Of a stretch of 64,000 bases of DNA, positions 1-11,605 are shown in pieces. The stretch is from Cyanophora paradoxa. Taxonomy: Eukaryota > Glaucocystophyceae > Cyanophorales > Cyanophoraceae. Every line of letters starts with the position of its first letter. The stretch's first letter is position 1. The stretch is taken from the NCBI GenBank assembly GCA_004431415.1, contig QPMI01000008.1, positions 1 through 64,000 of the forward strand, in the 5' to 3' direction. A program made the position numbers and the translations under genes. The notes beneath the pieces are model-generated. The model was not told the origin of the DNA and made no database searches. It saw nothing but the letters and a program-made list of their open reading frames with translations.

Positions 1-1250
1 AGCGAGTCGGTCGGGGCGGCTATATCTAGTGTGTGCGAGGCTAAGAGTAGAGCAGGGAAGTTTCTCGAGGACTAGGTATGGTGAAGTAGTAGGTAGGTGG
101 TGTCGAGAGTCTCCTCCCGACGTAGCCCCCCCCCCCCCCCCCCCCCCCCTTTCGCGCGACTCGGGTACCGTTTAGAGCGGCTAGGATGTGGCTCCCAAGG
201 GCGTACCTTGACGCAATCGTAGAGCTCTTGGCGCGGAGCGCCGCCTTCCAGCCCGCGTACTCCGGTGGGCAGTCTGCGTTCCGAGCGGCGTTGAGTAGAT
301 TGTGAAGGCGAATCGGCCCGTCGCAGGCGGCGCAGACTTCCTTACAGGTCCGGGGCCGCGGGCCCGCTCTCGGGCGCGGGCGCCCGTGCGGGGCGGGCGC
401 GGTCGCTTCTTGAGGCCTGGGAGACGCGGCAGTCGCGTTCCCACTCCGCGTTGATTTCGCAGCGACGTGACCAGAGGCGTCGGCCCGCTCCAGAAGCGTC
501 TGCCGAACGCGTTTAGCTGCGCGTGCCGCGTACCGGGGTGCAAGGTTCAGGCAGCGTGCGAGGGCGCTTTCTAGACTCTGCGGAGCAAGGCCCTGGAGCA
601 CCAGAGGCGCGGGTACGCGTACGGCCTACCATCGTAGCTGCGCGCCTCGGCGTCGTCGTCCGCGACGCGGAGGAAGATTGGACCAGGTCGGGGGCAAGGA
701 GGGCTCCGCTGGCGGCGCTGTGAGTCCGTGGGCCTCTCTGTAATGCGCAGAGCAGAAGTCGGTTCAGTTCGCGAGCAGTCTCCGCGCGGTGCGCGACCGC
801 ATGCGGACCCGGCACAGGAAGACGTGCGGAAAGTTTCAGTCGGGCCTGCGGTAAGAGCCGTCGGTGCCCGGTTCGGGCGGCTGGGCCCGCTGCTGGTTGG
901 GCATGCGAGGCCTCTGGTGCAGTCTGGCTGTTCTGTGAGGCTGTCGGGCCGCTAGTCTCTGCACGAGGAAAGGCGTTCTGGTGGCGCAGCCCGCACAGCG
1001 TCCCCCAGGGTTGCAGGCGGCGTAGAGTTCCTTCTGGTCACGTACCCGACTTCGTTCGCTGGTAGCGAGCTACAGAGCAGCTGCGTCCGAAACTTGAATA
1101 GCGCGTTGCGGGCTCCATTGGCGCCTTGGAATCGGGAGCCTACGCTCGTTTCCGCATATAGCCCTGCTATGTCTGCGCCGTCGGCGCCTCGGCGCAGGAG
1201 CGCGCCAGCCAGCGGTGTTGGGTCCAGGCAAAGTGCGTCTGGTGCTCGTG
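1..1250. other. GC-rich stretch, no gene recognised
   Basis: No reading frame here carries a recognisable domain. A long C homopolymer sits near 127-149. The stretch may hold the 3' part of the adjacent retrotransposon, whose coding strand is minus, but no poly-A tail or target duplication could be found to set its boundary. Confidence 0.4.
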
Positions 1251-1494
1251 AAGTGCGTCCATGTGTGCCTTGGGGTCCCCTTCCACCGTCGTGTCGCCCG
1301 TCGGGGTCGCTGATGGTGAGCACCGCAGGCATGCTGAAGGCCGGCGGCAGAAAGAGGTTCATGCCGTTTTCGTCCGCCAGATCCAGGTCGGCCGCCACGT
1401 TCGCTCCGGCGTCCGCGATGTCGTTGTGGGGTCGCGGGCGTCGCCTTCGCGTGCGCTTTGACTTTGACGAGTTTGAGCGGCCGCCCGCGCTCCT

Positions 1495-2145
1495 CTAGCA
1501 TTGTCCTGAGCTTGCTCCATGCGTACAGTTCCGCGAGCAGGCGTGCCGGATGTATCCCGCGGGCTGCGGCAGCTCGCGTGCTGGACGAAATCGGAATACC
1601 AGCGGATCGCGTTCATGTTGTCGACGTGTAGAACCGCTCCGAAAGGCGAGAGCAGTCAGCCATGAGCACCGCCTGGAGTTCCGCCTTGTTGATCTCCTGC
1701 AGCCCGGAGCCGGGCAAGAAAGTCCGTGAGGATACCCGGCGGGTGCAGCTTGCGCCAGTTCTGAGGTCGTTTCCGGCCAGTGTACTGCGTAGCCCGCGCG
1801 AGCGTTAACCGTCTGGCCCTCTTTCAGGCTCCCGTCCGTCCAGGCGTACGCTGGGCGTCGGCCACGTATGAGCCGCCGGACGCCGCCTCGCCTCCAGGTG
1901 CTCTTTGCGGTAGCGGGCTTCGAGGCCCTTCCAGGTCTCCAGGTATGCAACCCAACTGTACGGATCGGCCTGATAGTAATATAGCTCGCGCGCCTCCTTG
2001 TTGGAGCTGACCGGGGGCGCTTCATCTTGCGCAGGGGGGGCAAGTCGGCGGGTTCGCCTCGAGCGTGGCGAGGTGAGCGGCGTCGGCTCGAGAGGAGGTG
2101 CCAGTTGACCCTCTCATCGCCCTCCTGCTTTGCCTGCAGCAGCAT
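1495..2145 (-). pseudogene. RNase H domain of the LINE (fragment)
   Basis: A minus-strand frame contains AYAWTDGSLKEG followed by RAGYAVHW (about 1,780-1,850). This is the first strand pair of RNase H, with the catalytic Asp of TDGS. Later RNase H motifs are in other frames, so the domain is not intact. The order after the reverse transcriptase matches LINE clades that encode RNase H. Confidence 0.6.
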
Positions 2146-2949
2146 CCGCCATCGTGCGCAGTGATGGTCGCGGCCGCCTGCCTGAAGGGCTTGAAGTATT
2201 CAAGACGGGCTGGCGCAGGACCTGGCGACTGGCGCGCCCCGAGCGCGTCTGTACCTGCCCTCGCATTCGTCCACGGGGGCGCCGACACTTCTACTAGCTC
2301 CACCGTGCCGGGATCGTGCAGAGTGCGGACGCGTGCTCTACCCATTCCCACCGCCGTCCCGTACTTGCCCTCGTCATCGCAGGTGCTAGTCGCCCGGCAG
2401 GCCGCGCGGCGCCTGAGGGCAGACGTGTTGTCGTGCCATGGCGGCGGCCTCTCCCGGTACGATATTAAAGCGGCGCGCAGCTGGGGCGGGCGGCCCTTCG
2501 CGGGGTCCGAGCTGACAGTGCCATCGCAGCGGCAGTAGGCTCCGTTGGCCTCGTCGTCGGCCTCTTCTGGACGGGACCCAGTGCTCCAGCCGGCACTCCG
2601 TCGCTACTAGCTGCCGGCCTCGCCTCAGCGGAGCGGACCCGGCCGATTTCCGGTACCGCATCCGTCTCGTGAATCGTTGCGAGGTCGTAGTAGCAGACGA
2701 AGTCTCCGGTTGGTGAATTAACTTCTTGCCCCCCGGAAGCTGTACCATGGCGAGGAAGGGTACCGGGCGGTTGCCGCATGGGTATCGGAGGGCGCCCGAA
2801 CCGCGCCCGTCGATCGTGAGGGCCTTGGCCACCGCTTCCACCAGGCGGGCGCTGCCCAAGGAGCGTGCCGCGGGGGCGCGGAGGTGCAGGTCTCGCCAGG
2901 TGCAGAGGCGTTCCCATCGCGCGCCGTGACGTCGGACATCCAGTAGAGC

Positions 2950-4453
2950 GTGCGCGTGGAGGGCGGGCGCAGCCGTGCTGAACACTTCCCGGGAATGTGT
3001 GAGGTAAGCACGAATTCCCGGCGCAGTTCCGCGGGTCGGGCCAAGTGGCTGCGGGGGGGTACGGCGTGAACAAGAAGCGGGCGTGGTTGGACTGGATCGG
3101 TAGAGCCGGCGCTGCAGGAGCGGCATCACTGCGGCGATCGCATTCGATCGAGCAAGCTGGCGTGACACTGGGCGTTCAGGAACTCGGTCGGCAGCAGCGG
3201 GACGCCTAGCTTGCGCTGGAGGTCCGGATGCGGTGCATCATCACCTGAGATAGCAGCTCTTCCGGCTCGCCACAGAGGCGGACGAGCAGATCCGTGATTT
3301 GGTTCTTGGCATCATGTGCGCTGTGCGCGGCAGGCTGTACGTGCCGTGGCTCCAGAGCGCGTAGTTGGAAGTCGATGCCGCCAGGCCCCATGGTGCTTAA
3401 CCACGCGCATCCAGATGGCATCTAGGCGATCGCACTGCCTCTCTGTGAGCGGCGTCACTTTGAGCCCGTAGGCGATCCGCGCCTGCACGACGGCCTCGAC
3501 AACGTAGCAGCCTCTTGCGCGGTCAGCTGCTTACGAGCTATGACCGCCACCGTCTCGCGAGCCTGCGTTTCCATCTGTCTGATCTGCTCTTCCACGACAG
3601 GTTCGCGGTCAGGTAGACGCGAGCAGCTTGAAATGCTCGCCGGTTTCAGCTTCTTGCCGACCGGGACGCGGGATTGCGAGCAGCGGGGTTCAGGCTCGGG
3701 TGAGACGTTGTTGTACGCAAACTCTGTTTTCCGCGCGTTGACGGCGATGTCGTGCAGGCGGAAGAATTCAGACGCCACGTCCGCGAGCATCTGGATCCTT
3801 CGGCCGATCCGCTCATCCACTGCGTGTCGTCCGCGTAGGCGCTCCCGGTCACCCGTGCGGGGCGAAGTCCGCGTCGTCTTCGCCATGCCCATGACGTACG
3901 CGACCCCGCGCCCCCTTTTCCTGCTCGAGCCTGTCCAATTCTTGTTGAGCGCAGAGCAAGGCATCGTAGAAGATGAGCCAGTGGAGCGGGGATTCGATGC
4001 CGCCCTGCGGGAGCCCACATTCGAGTTCAAACACGTCTGACAGTCCGTGGCCCGTGATAGCTCGCGCCCGGCGTCGTTCGAATATGTTGCGGTGCAGGTC
4101 GATGTACGTCTCGGGGCCCGATGCGTCGGAGGGAGAGCTCCATGCTGGCCCAGGAAACTGAATCGTACGCCCGTCTGATATCCTGTAGCAAGAGGTAGAT
4201 GGGCTTGCGTGCTCCTTAGCGTCCTCTAGAATAGCGACCATTAGGTGAAGGGCATCATCGGTCGCCTTAGCCTTCTGAAGCCATAATTTACCCCCTTAAG
4301 GATTCCGTGCTTCTCGATGGCCTCGGCTAGCCGTTTCGTGACGAGGCCCGTCGTTAGCTTGAGGCCAACTTCCTGCAGCGTGATCGGGCGGAGGTTCCCT
4401 TCAATGTCTCCGTCCCAGCTCCCGTTCTTGGGATCCGAAGATATTGCTCTCAC
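2950..4453 (-). pseudogene. Reverse transcriptase domain of the LINE (broken)
   Basis: Minus-strand fragments include LRPITLQEVGLKL (4,250-4,453), a typical N-terminal palm segment. GLPQGGIESPLHWLIFYDAL (about 3,955-4,015) is the template-binding and strand-switch region. AYADDTQW (about 3,822-3,845) carries the two catalytic aspartates. The second and third fragments lie in different frames, showing an indel between them. The C-terminal thumb and connection region is too degraded to delimit. Confidence 0.75.
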
Positions 4454-5589
4454 ACATCTCGGCGGGCAGGTCGCGCAGGCGGAGGGCCTCGCAGACGATG
4501 GCCATCAGGAGCCGACGACCGCGGGGGGGTACGCCTCTGGATCCATGGCGTCCGGCAGGTCGGGGTTCCAGAGCGTCTTCAGGATCGCGTTCGTGCAGTT
4601 GGAGGGCCCTCCGCTCCATCCGTGAGCGAGCGCACGTGTGCCCCTAGCTCTTCGTACGTAGGCTCAGCCATGACTCCGCGAAGGCTTCCGCGGTCGCCAC
4701 GTGCGTCCCGAGGGGCGGTAGAGCGCGCGCCAGAAGTCGGGGGCAGGAAGGCTAGCTGGGAGTCGGTATTAAGTCCGCTGTGCACCCTACCAGGGGGTTT
4801 CTCTTCGCACACCACTGACGCAGTGCTCCGCCATCACTGCCTTCACCTCCTCGGGGCCGTGTAAATTTCATAGAAGTTGCCTTCGCGCGCGAGGCGGGTG
4901 ACGTGCATGATCGGCTCCCCCTGGACCGCTCCAGAATGGAGTCTAGATAGCTGCGCAGCTTGCGCGGGTCTGCAAACCGGGCCTGGCGCGCAGTAACGAA
5001 TTCCTGGATCTGTCGCTGCTTCTCTGCGCGCGTCTCGTGTTGGTGGCGCCGGTGGACGCGGTTGCGCCATGCGTTCAGCGACCGGAAGTACAGCCGCCAC
5101 GCTACGTAGCGCCCCGGGAACGGCGCCTCGTCGTCAGCGTCGCGTACGGGGCGGCGGGGCATGGGTTCGGGTCCGGGGACGAGCCCTTTGATGAGAGCCT
5201 CCAGTTTCTCGATCCGGGCGACCAGCGGGGCCGACGGCAAGCCTCCGGGCGCTTCAACAGTCCATCCAGCGATCAGGCGCTCCACTTTCTTGGACATGAC
5301 CAGCTGCCACGGCACCGCTCTGCGAGTGGGCGGGCGCGATCCGCGGGCTTTCAAGCATTTGTGTTCCTTAGCGAGTGTCAGCACCGCCTCCGTGGCCTGT
5401 CGGTAGAGAGAGCTGACCCGGTCCCTGCGCTCTTGTTCCGTGCCCGCCGCGCTTAGCGCTTTCTCAAGATCGCTTTCCAGGGCTTGCAGACGGTCTTCTA
5501 CAGCCTTTCGGAAGGCCGGCAGCTTCTCCTTCTCAAGTAGGTGCGGTGCGAAGAGCGGCGGCGGGTGCGCCGGGCGGCATCGCCGCGGC

Positions 5590-6512
5590 GGTCTGGCGAG
5601 TTCGGCTTTGAGCAGATCGTAGTCGGCCATGACCGGGAAGTGGTCAGAGGGTGCGGTAGCGCCACCTCTGGCGGCAGCGGGTGCACCGCCAGGAGCGCTG
5701 GCGCGAGACCTGCAGAGTGCAACACCGCATCGATACGTCCTGCCGAGATGACCGCGGCGCCTTCGGCGACGGCGGCCCGTCCATTTGCTGGTCCTGTTCC
5801 GAGTCCGAGTCGTCGGCGCCGTCGTCCCCGCCATCCTCTTCGGCGCCGTGCTGGCTCGGGCCGCGCCTGATGAAGGTAACTTCGTGTTCGTGCCTTTCTG
5901 TGTCGCCGCGTCAACTAGTGCCCAGGTGCCGGTCAGTTTTCCCCACCACTCGCGTTCCGGCGTCCAGGACTGGACGAACCGTCCCGCGCGGATGCGGGAC
6001 GTGGCCGCGTCTTCACGGAGTTCCAGTCGCCGAGAAGGATGAGGTGCGCGGTCGAGCGCGATCGGAAGTCCGCGTAGATGCGCTCGATGCATTCGAGGAG
6101 CGCCGCCTGATCGGTCTTGTGCTCAGGCTTCCGCTGGGTGGCCGGCATGTATACGCTCACTACGAAGAGCTGGCGGTTTCCCTTAAAGCGCATTTCACAG
6201 CCGGCAAGCCGGCCCGGGTAGTGATAGTGGCGCGCGATGTGCCGCGCCCAGGGCGCCGCCACCATAGCGCCGCTCCGTTTCCTTTCGGTTTTGTTTTCTT
6301 AATTGAGTGGATTAGGCGACCCCGCGTGATCGAGCTCTTGGGGGCTCGCCGGGCTCCGCTGCCGGGGTGAAGAGCGCCGAGTGCAGTTCGGCGCGCGTGA
6401 CTGAGAGCTCTTGGAGAGCCATCACGTCGACCCCCATTTCACGGCGAAGTCTTCGGCCTGCTGAAGCCGGCCCTCGGACGTGCCCCGCACGTTAAAGGTC
6501 ATCATCCTGAGA
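5590..6512 (-). pseudogene. Endonuclease/exonuclease/phosphatase domain of the LINE (broken)
   Basis: Pieces of the fold appear in successive minus frames. The N-terminal NVRGT and MALQEL stretches (about 6,400-6,512) are followed by VVSVYMPA and LILLGDWNS (about 6,020-6,170). The terminal SDHFPV motif lies near 5,630. These are hallmark strands and catalytic residues (Asn/Asp of GDWN, SDH histidine) of APE-like target-priming nucleases. At least two frame changes separate them, so the domain cannot be made as one chain. Confidence 0.75.
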
Positions 6513-6520
6513 TTCCCTCC

Positions 6521-7340
6521 GGCTTGTGGCGCATGAGCGATGGGGCGGGCCTATGAGGGGGCTCCCTGAGGCGTAATGGGTGGTTGGGAAAAGGTCGCCA
6601 AACGAGATATGCCCCGGAGCGTTAGTGTTGACGTCTACAGCGGCAGACACGTTAGGGGGGTCGGACAGCGTCTAGGGTTGGAGGATGTCTGTGCTCGGCG
6701 GGACGCGCGCAGCGGTCCGACTGATCAGCTAGTTGGTCACATCTGGCTGCCCAGAGATGCGCGTGCACGTGGTTCCAGGCGTGCGTGTGCCTAGCCGCCC
6801 GGACCCGTCGCCTGTGCGCCGCATCGTCCAAGTCTCAAAAGTCTGCGTTCGGGAAGCCGTCAAATTACAGCTGACACGTACAGTAGCGGCCTCGCAGGAA
6901 AGGGGCGCTAAATGCGCGTCTGGGCGGGAAATGGGCGATGCGGCTTGCCCAGCCTCAGCGACTTGGCGCTTGGGGAGGAGGAGGAGGCGGGTCTGAGAGC
7001 GGGTCGGTAGAGAGCGGGTCGGCAGCGGGTGTATGGCGAGGCGTGGCCAGGGAGGCCAGACGTAGCTCGGCAAGGAGATTGATTCAAGAGGGCGGTCCAG
7101 GGTGTGCGTGAGACGCGGTAACTGCTTGCAGTTACATCACCCAGGGACTCCCGGGCGATGTTGCCGCGTTGGCGGGGCGGTTTGGAGAGAGTGGCCGGCA
7201 TACCTACGCAGACATCGCGGCGGACGCTACCTAGGCTGTCGCGGCCTCTACTCTCGCACTGGTGATCGCGCACGCAGCGCTACGCTGCGAGCTAGGCGGG
7301 TTGGCAGGCGCCTTCCTGTTTTTTTCCCACGGGGGGTCCT
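6521..7340. other. Intergenic, nothing recognised
   Basis: GC-rich sequence between the retrotransposon 5' side and the broken LRR-SAM copy. No domain, RNA gene or repeat is seen. Confidence 0.4.
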
Positions 7341-7344
7341 GTCG

Positions 7345-8110
7345 TAGCCAGGAGCTTGGCCGTACCCAGGCCCGGGGCCGTAGGCTGGGGGCGGGGTGGC
7401 GGAGATGTGGCCGCCGCGGAGGCGGCGATCTCGGCGAGGAGGCGGTGGCGGGCGCCAAAGTGCGGGACGCCCATCCGCTCGAGCTCGCCGTCGCCCAGGG
7501 CGAGGAGGGCGACGCCGTTCGTGTAGCGGAAGGCCCCGCGAACCTGCTCCCGCCTCAGGTTTCCGGAGGGTTCGGGTTTCTCCTCAGGCAGTGCTGAGCG
7601 GGGCGGCGCGGCGCACTCGGCGATCTGGCCGCGGGAGCGGACCCACGCGACGACGTCCTCCTCGCTCCAGGAGCGCACGTCGCCAGCCGGGGGGGCCGCG
7701 GGGCGCCGGCCCGGGCGCCTGCTGGGGCGCGCTGCGGGGCGGGCTCGCGTCGGGGAAGGGAAGCACGGGCGGGGTACACGGACTGGGAGCTGGAGCGGCC
7801 GAGGCGGCGGCGGGGCGGGGCGCGGGGCGGGGCGGCCTGCGGTGGCTGGTGAGGGCGCGGCCGCGGGGGCGGCGGCGGGCGCACCACGGGGCGGGGGCGT
7901 GGGCGGGGAGGGAGCGGAGGTAGGGCACGACGGCGGCGCACTGGGCTCTACCACCAAACGGCGCGGCGGACGGGCTCGGGCCACGAGTCCACGACGGGGT
8001 TGCCGTGCACCCTCAGCTCCTGCAGGGCGGCGAGGCGGCCGATCTCGGTGGCAGCGCCGTCAGCCGGTTGCGAGCCATCCATAGCACCTCCAGGTTCGGC
8101 CCCCTTGTCA
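7345..8110 (-). pseudogene. Truncated LRR-SAM gene copy, paralogue of the SAM-TIR gene at the right end
   Basis: About 7,355-7,955 is a near copy of 63,398-64,000. It encodes, on minus, the SAM domain (start SWSEEDVVAWVRS, end GARHRLLAEIAA) and the start of a Gly-Tyr-rich linker. Upstream (7,970-8,110) it extends beyond what the right-hand copy shows and encodes a leucine-rich repeat (PNLEVLWMARNRLTAL, then EIGRLAALQELRVHGNP). The LRR is broken by a one-base loss after TAL(P). The SAM domain also lacks one G relative to the other copy, which shifts the frame at the GAFRYTNG segment. Downstream of the linker the homology stops and no TIR domain follows. I read it as a 3'-truncated, frameshifted pseudogene. 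Confidence 0.7.
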
Positions 8111-10300
8111 GCTTGGCGAGCATCGACAATATGCGCCTGCCCGCGCCAAATGCGCGCACCTTCGTTCTCTTGTACAGAAGACGACGTCAGAACTCTGGAC
8201 GTTCCCGATTACCGGTCAATCTTCGACCGTGCCCGTGCTGCCTGCAATGTCGCTCAATATCAGCGATTGTAGCCGAATGAGCGCGAACGATCGAGCCTAG
8301 CAGCTGAGAGAAGCTGCGGCTTCGCGCACCTTCTCCGACCGATACTGGGGTACGGTCGCACCTATCGCCTCGTGGTCGACGGCGGCTAATATCCAGCAGT
8401 TTGGAGGACGCAGAGAGCGCACGCCTGCTAGATCAAGACAGATCTATCTAGACAGCCTGTTTGCCCGCGATGGCGAGCGATCGATGGCGTAGGGCGAGCG
8501 CTGCCCATGGCCAGCCCGCGCTCGGGTATGCGTAGCTTACGCGCCTCCATGCCGCGGCCGACGCGCCTCCCGACTCAGAAATCGCGAAGGTAGACTCGCG
8601 CGAGAGATACTCGAGCGCCGGCCCGGGGCGGCCTTGGCTTGGCAGGCGGCGGCGGCGGCGGCGGCGGCGGAGGCGGTTTGCCAGCGCCGGGCGCTTTTCC
8701 TCGCCCAATGTGCATGGCCTGGCCTCCTCGCCTCGCCTCCTCCCCACGCCGGCCTCTTCCTTCCCGGGGCCCAGCCCATTGCAGTCGGGCTCCGCCGCCC
8801 GTCCGCCGGAGAATACCTCGCGATCGAGGGCCTCCCGCGCGCCCGGCGCCGGCCCGACTCCCTGTTCCGGAGCTCGCGGATCAGATTTGAGGTGAAAAGG
8901 CAGTGGAGAGCACTAGGCGTGCCCGCGGAAGCGGGCGGTGTCCCATCTAGCCGTCCCGGAGAGCGCGGCGCGCGCCGACACGGACTGTCGCTCGGGCGCC
9001 CTGCGCCGCCCGCCGGAGGCCCCGCCCGGCCGTCGCTCCGCCCGCCCCGCCTCCGCGGCCCGCCGTCTCGGCCGCTCCATCTTCCCGACAGCGAGAGCGC
9101 CGGCGAGGTGCGCGCCGTATCTATGCCGGGGTGCGCGGTACCCCCTTCCCTCAAAAGCGCCTGTTAAGCTCCTCCCCCTCCCCCCCCTCCTTCCCCCCCC
9201 CCCCCCACCTCCCCCCCTCACCCCCTATAGCTAGGGCCCGACCCCGCCGGCCGCGAGGTGCGCGCATTTATGCGCCCGGAGAACCGAAGCACCGAAGCAC
9301 GCCTAGCGCCTCTGCCACGCCCGGCCGCCCGAGGGCCGTACCCCGCCCCGCCCGCCCCGCCCCCTCAGCCCCTTGGCCCCGCCCCGCCGCTGACTCGGCC
9401 CGCCATCTCGGGTGGCCCTGTCCTCGGCCGTTCCTTCCTCTCCTCGGCCTCTGCCGTCCCGCTCCCGCCGGCGCCCTCCGCCCGCCTCCGGATCCAAGGC
9501 TGGGGCCTTGGTCCTCCAAGGCTGGGCCGGCTACTAGGCTGGGCCTGACGGGGCCAAGCGGCGGACAGGGGCCGAGTGGACGCCTCCCCAGTACCCGCGC
9601 CCCGCTCCCCGCCCCCGTCGCCCGCTCCGAGGCTCCGGAGTCCCTCCTCTCGTTTCCGGCCCGGTCCGGCCAGGCCCGCCCCGCCCCGCCCCGCCCCGCC
9701 CTTCAAGGCTCTTGCGCTTAGAGCTCCCCTGGGCCTCGTGAAAGGCGGCCGGCGCCGGCGCCGGCGCCGCGCCTCCCAGGCTCGGCCCGCCTTCGAATTC
9801 CCCTGCGGCGGGCCGGGGCCCCATGGGCCAGCTAGCTCGGTGAGCCGCGCCCCGCCTCCCCCTCCTCCTCTCGCAACGGCCGCGGCCCGCCCCGTCGACG
9901 TCACTCCAGACTAGAAAGCTCCAGACTAGCTCCCGGCCTGGCGGCCCTATAGCCCTATAGCCCTGTACCCCCGTACTACTGTATTCTCAGTCTACCTGTA
10001 CCCCTCAATATACCACCTTGCCAGCTATTAGGCCATCATGGCATCGATATCTAGCCTGACAACAGTAATAGCTGCACTACTAGGCCTAGGCTATAGCTAG
10101 GCCCTGACCCTCAGGGCCTGAGGCCTGCGCATGCCACTCCAAGTCCTGACCACATCATTGAGTCACAAGAATTCAGGATTCTAAAGTGATCATGAGGATA
10201 CATTATGACCTGTACGTATACAGACAGGCGTCAATAGTGTAACTACGCCGTGACGAGTGCTAGTACTGATCATCGGGTCATGAGCTACTAGGATTAGATC
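8111..10300. other. GC-rich region without recognisable gene
   Basis: Contains a CGG trinucleotide run (about 8,643-8,672), C/G homopolymers (about 9,180-9,225) and GC-rich low-complexity frames that give Pro/Arg/Gly-rich products on both strands, as expected from composition. The part from about 9,930 to 10,300 is more AT-rich, with repeated CTATAG and TGATCATGA words. I see no domain. Confidence 0.4.
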
Positions 10301-10379
10301 TCCCCCCGGCCCCGCCTCACTGAGTCAAGCTCTCCGCGGCTGGCCGACGGGGCCCCCGCCCCGGCCGCGGGCCTCCGAG

Positions 10380-10800
10380 GCTCGAGGACCTTGAAAACCT
10401 CTATGCTGCGCTCCAGCGGGAAGGGTGCTCAGCGGCTTATTAGACGCTCAAGATCAAGCTCACAGGCTCACTGAGTCAGGAAACTATTAGTATAAGCTAC
10501 TAAAACCAATTGTCACAGTGTTTCATGATCAGGCGCTCAGGGTCCGCCTTCGGGGGCGGGCGCCGGCGCCCCCTCTGCCGCAGCCGCTGAGCCGCCGCCT
10601 CAGCCCCGAGGACCTCGACGCTGCGCTCAGTGACGTACGAGCTTTAGGTCCCTTCTCGAGGCAAATCGCCACCTGACTAACAACTATAACTAATTTCTAA
10701 TTGATTCATGATTAAGCGTTCAGGGTCCGCTCCCGGGCCCGGGGGCGGGAGCCCCCTCCTCGGCCCGAGGACCTCGACGCTGTGCTCGAGGGGAAGCCGG
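10380..10800 (+). repeat. Three diverged copies of a short exon-like module
   Basis: Near 10,383, 10,604 and 10,770 the sequence GAGGACCT(C/T)GA recurs. It encodes EDLENLYAAL, EDLDAAL and EDLDAVLEG. The second and third copies are preceded by a shared GCGxTCAGGGTCCGC block (about 10,527 and 10,717). The third runs into a plus-strand open frame to about 11,243 with an acidic stretch (SSSEEEELEG). It may be tandem exon duplication of an unrecognised gene or decayed duplicates. Confidence 0.35.
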
Positions 10801-11605
10801 CCCGTCGACCCGCGCCCGCACCGCCAGCTGCAGGAGCGCGGGGCGCACCCCGGGTCCCGCAGCGCCGCCGCGCGCGCCGCGACCGAGGCCGAGGCCGCCT
10901 CGTAGGCCGCGCGCCCCTGCGGGAACCGCCATCCTCCCCCTCCTCCTCCCCCTCCCCCTCATCGTCCGAGGAGGAGGAGCTTGAGGGCCCGAGGGGGCAG
11001 CGGGCGACGCGGCGGAGGCCCGAGGGGTCCCGAGGAGGCCCGCGAGCGCCGCCGGCCGCAGGAGGGCCCTCAGCGGCGGCGGGTGCGGCGCCCCATCGCC
11101 GCCCGAAGGATCGCTATCGCTCAGCAGCGCCTGCGCGGGCGCAGAGTCGGCGCGGAGGGTGGGGTGGGGGCGGGAGTTTCGGAGCTCATTTTTTGGACTC
11201 TCGAGTTCAGGGGGAGGAGGGAGGAGACCGGGGGAGAAACTAGGCTCTAGTTCTGAGCTCAAAGCTTATGTTTGTTTTAGAGCTGTGAGCTCGAAAAGCG
11301 CGCACGAAGGCGGGCGGAACTCCCACCGAACCGCCTCCTCGGCGCTGAGGGGCGGGGGCACGCCCCGCAGCCGTAGATCCCCTGCGACCGAAGTCACCGA
11401 GTCAGCGGTGGTTGGAGGGGATAAGGCGTAGAGAAGTAGCCTAAGGGGCTGAGGTGTGTGCGTACCTCGGGGCAGGGCTCGACGGCGCGGCCGCAGCGGG
11501 GGCAGGCCGCGCGGACGGCCCGGTACGCCGCCGGTACCCCTCATCGTCCACGCCGAAGCCTGCGCGGGAGGGGGGGGGGGGGGGGGGGGATCAAGAAGGG
11601 GTCCG

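Larger units (their letters stand above)
1250..6520 (-). mobile_element. Decayed non-LTR (LINE-type) retrotransposon, EN-RT-RNase H
   Basis: Read on the minus strand, three domains occur in the order expected of a LINE whose ORF2 carries an apurinic-type endonuclease, reverse transcriptase and RNase H. The endonuclease begins near 6,510 (NVRGT, then VMALQEL). The RT has a QGG-type motif near 4,000 and the catalytic YADD near 3,822-3,845. The RNase H TDGS motif is near 1,817-1,851. Each domain is split over two or three frames by indels, so no intact polyprotein remains and the copy is almost certainly dead. The 5' end is set only by the start of the endonuclease and the 3' end is not defined. 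No target duplication was identified. Confidence 0.8.
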
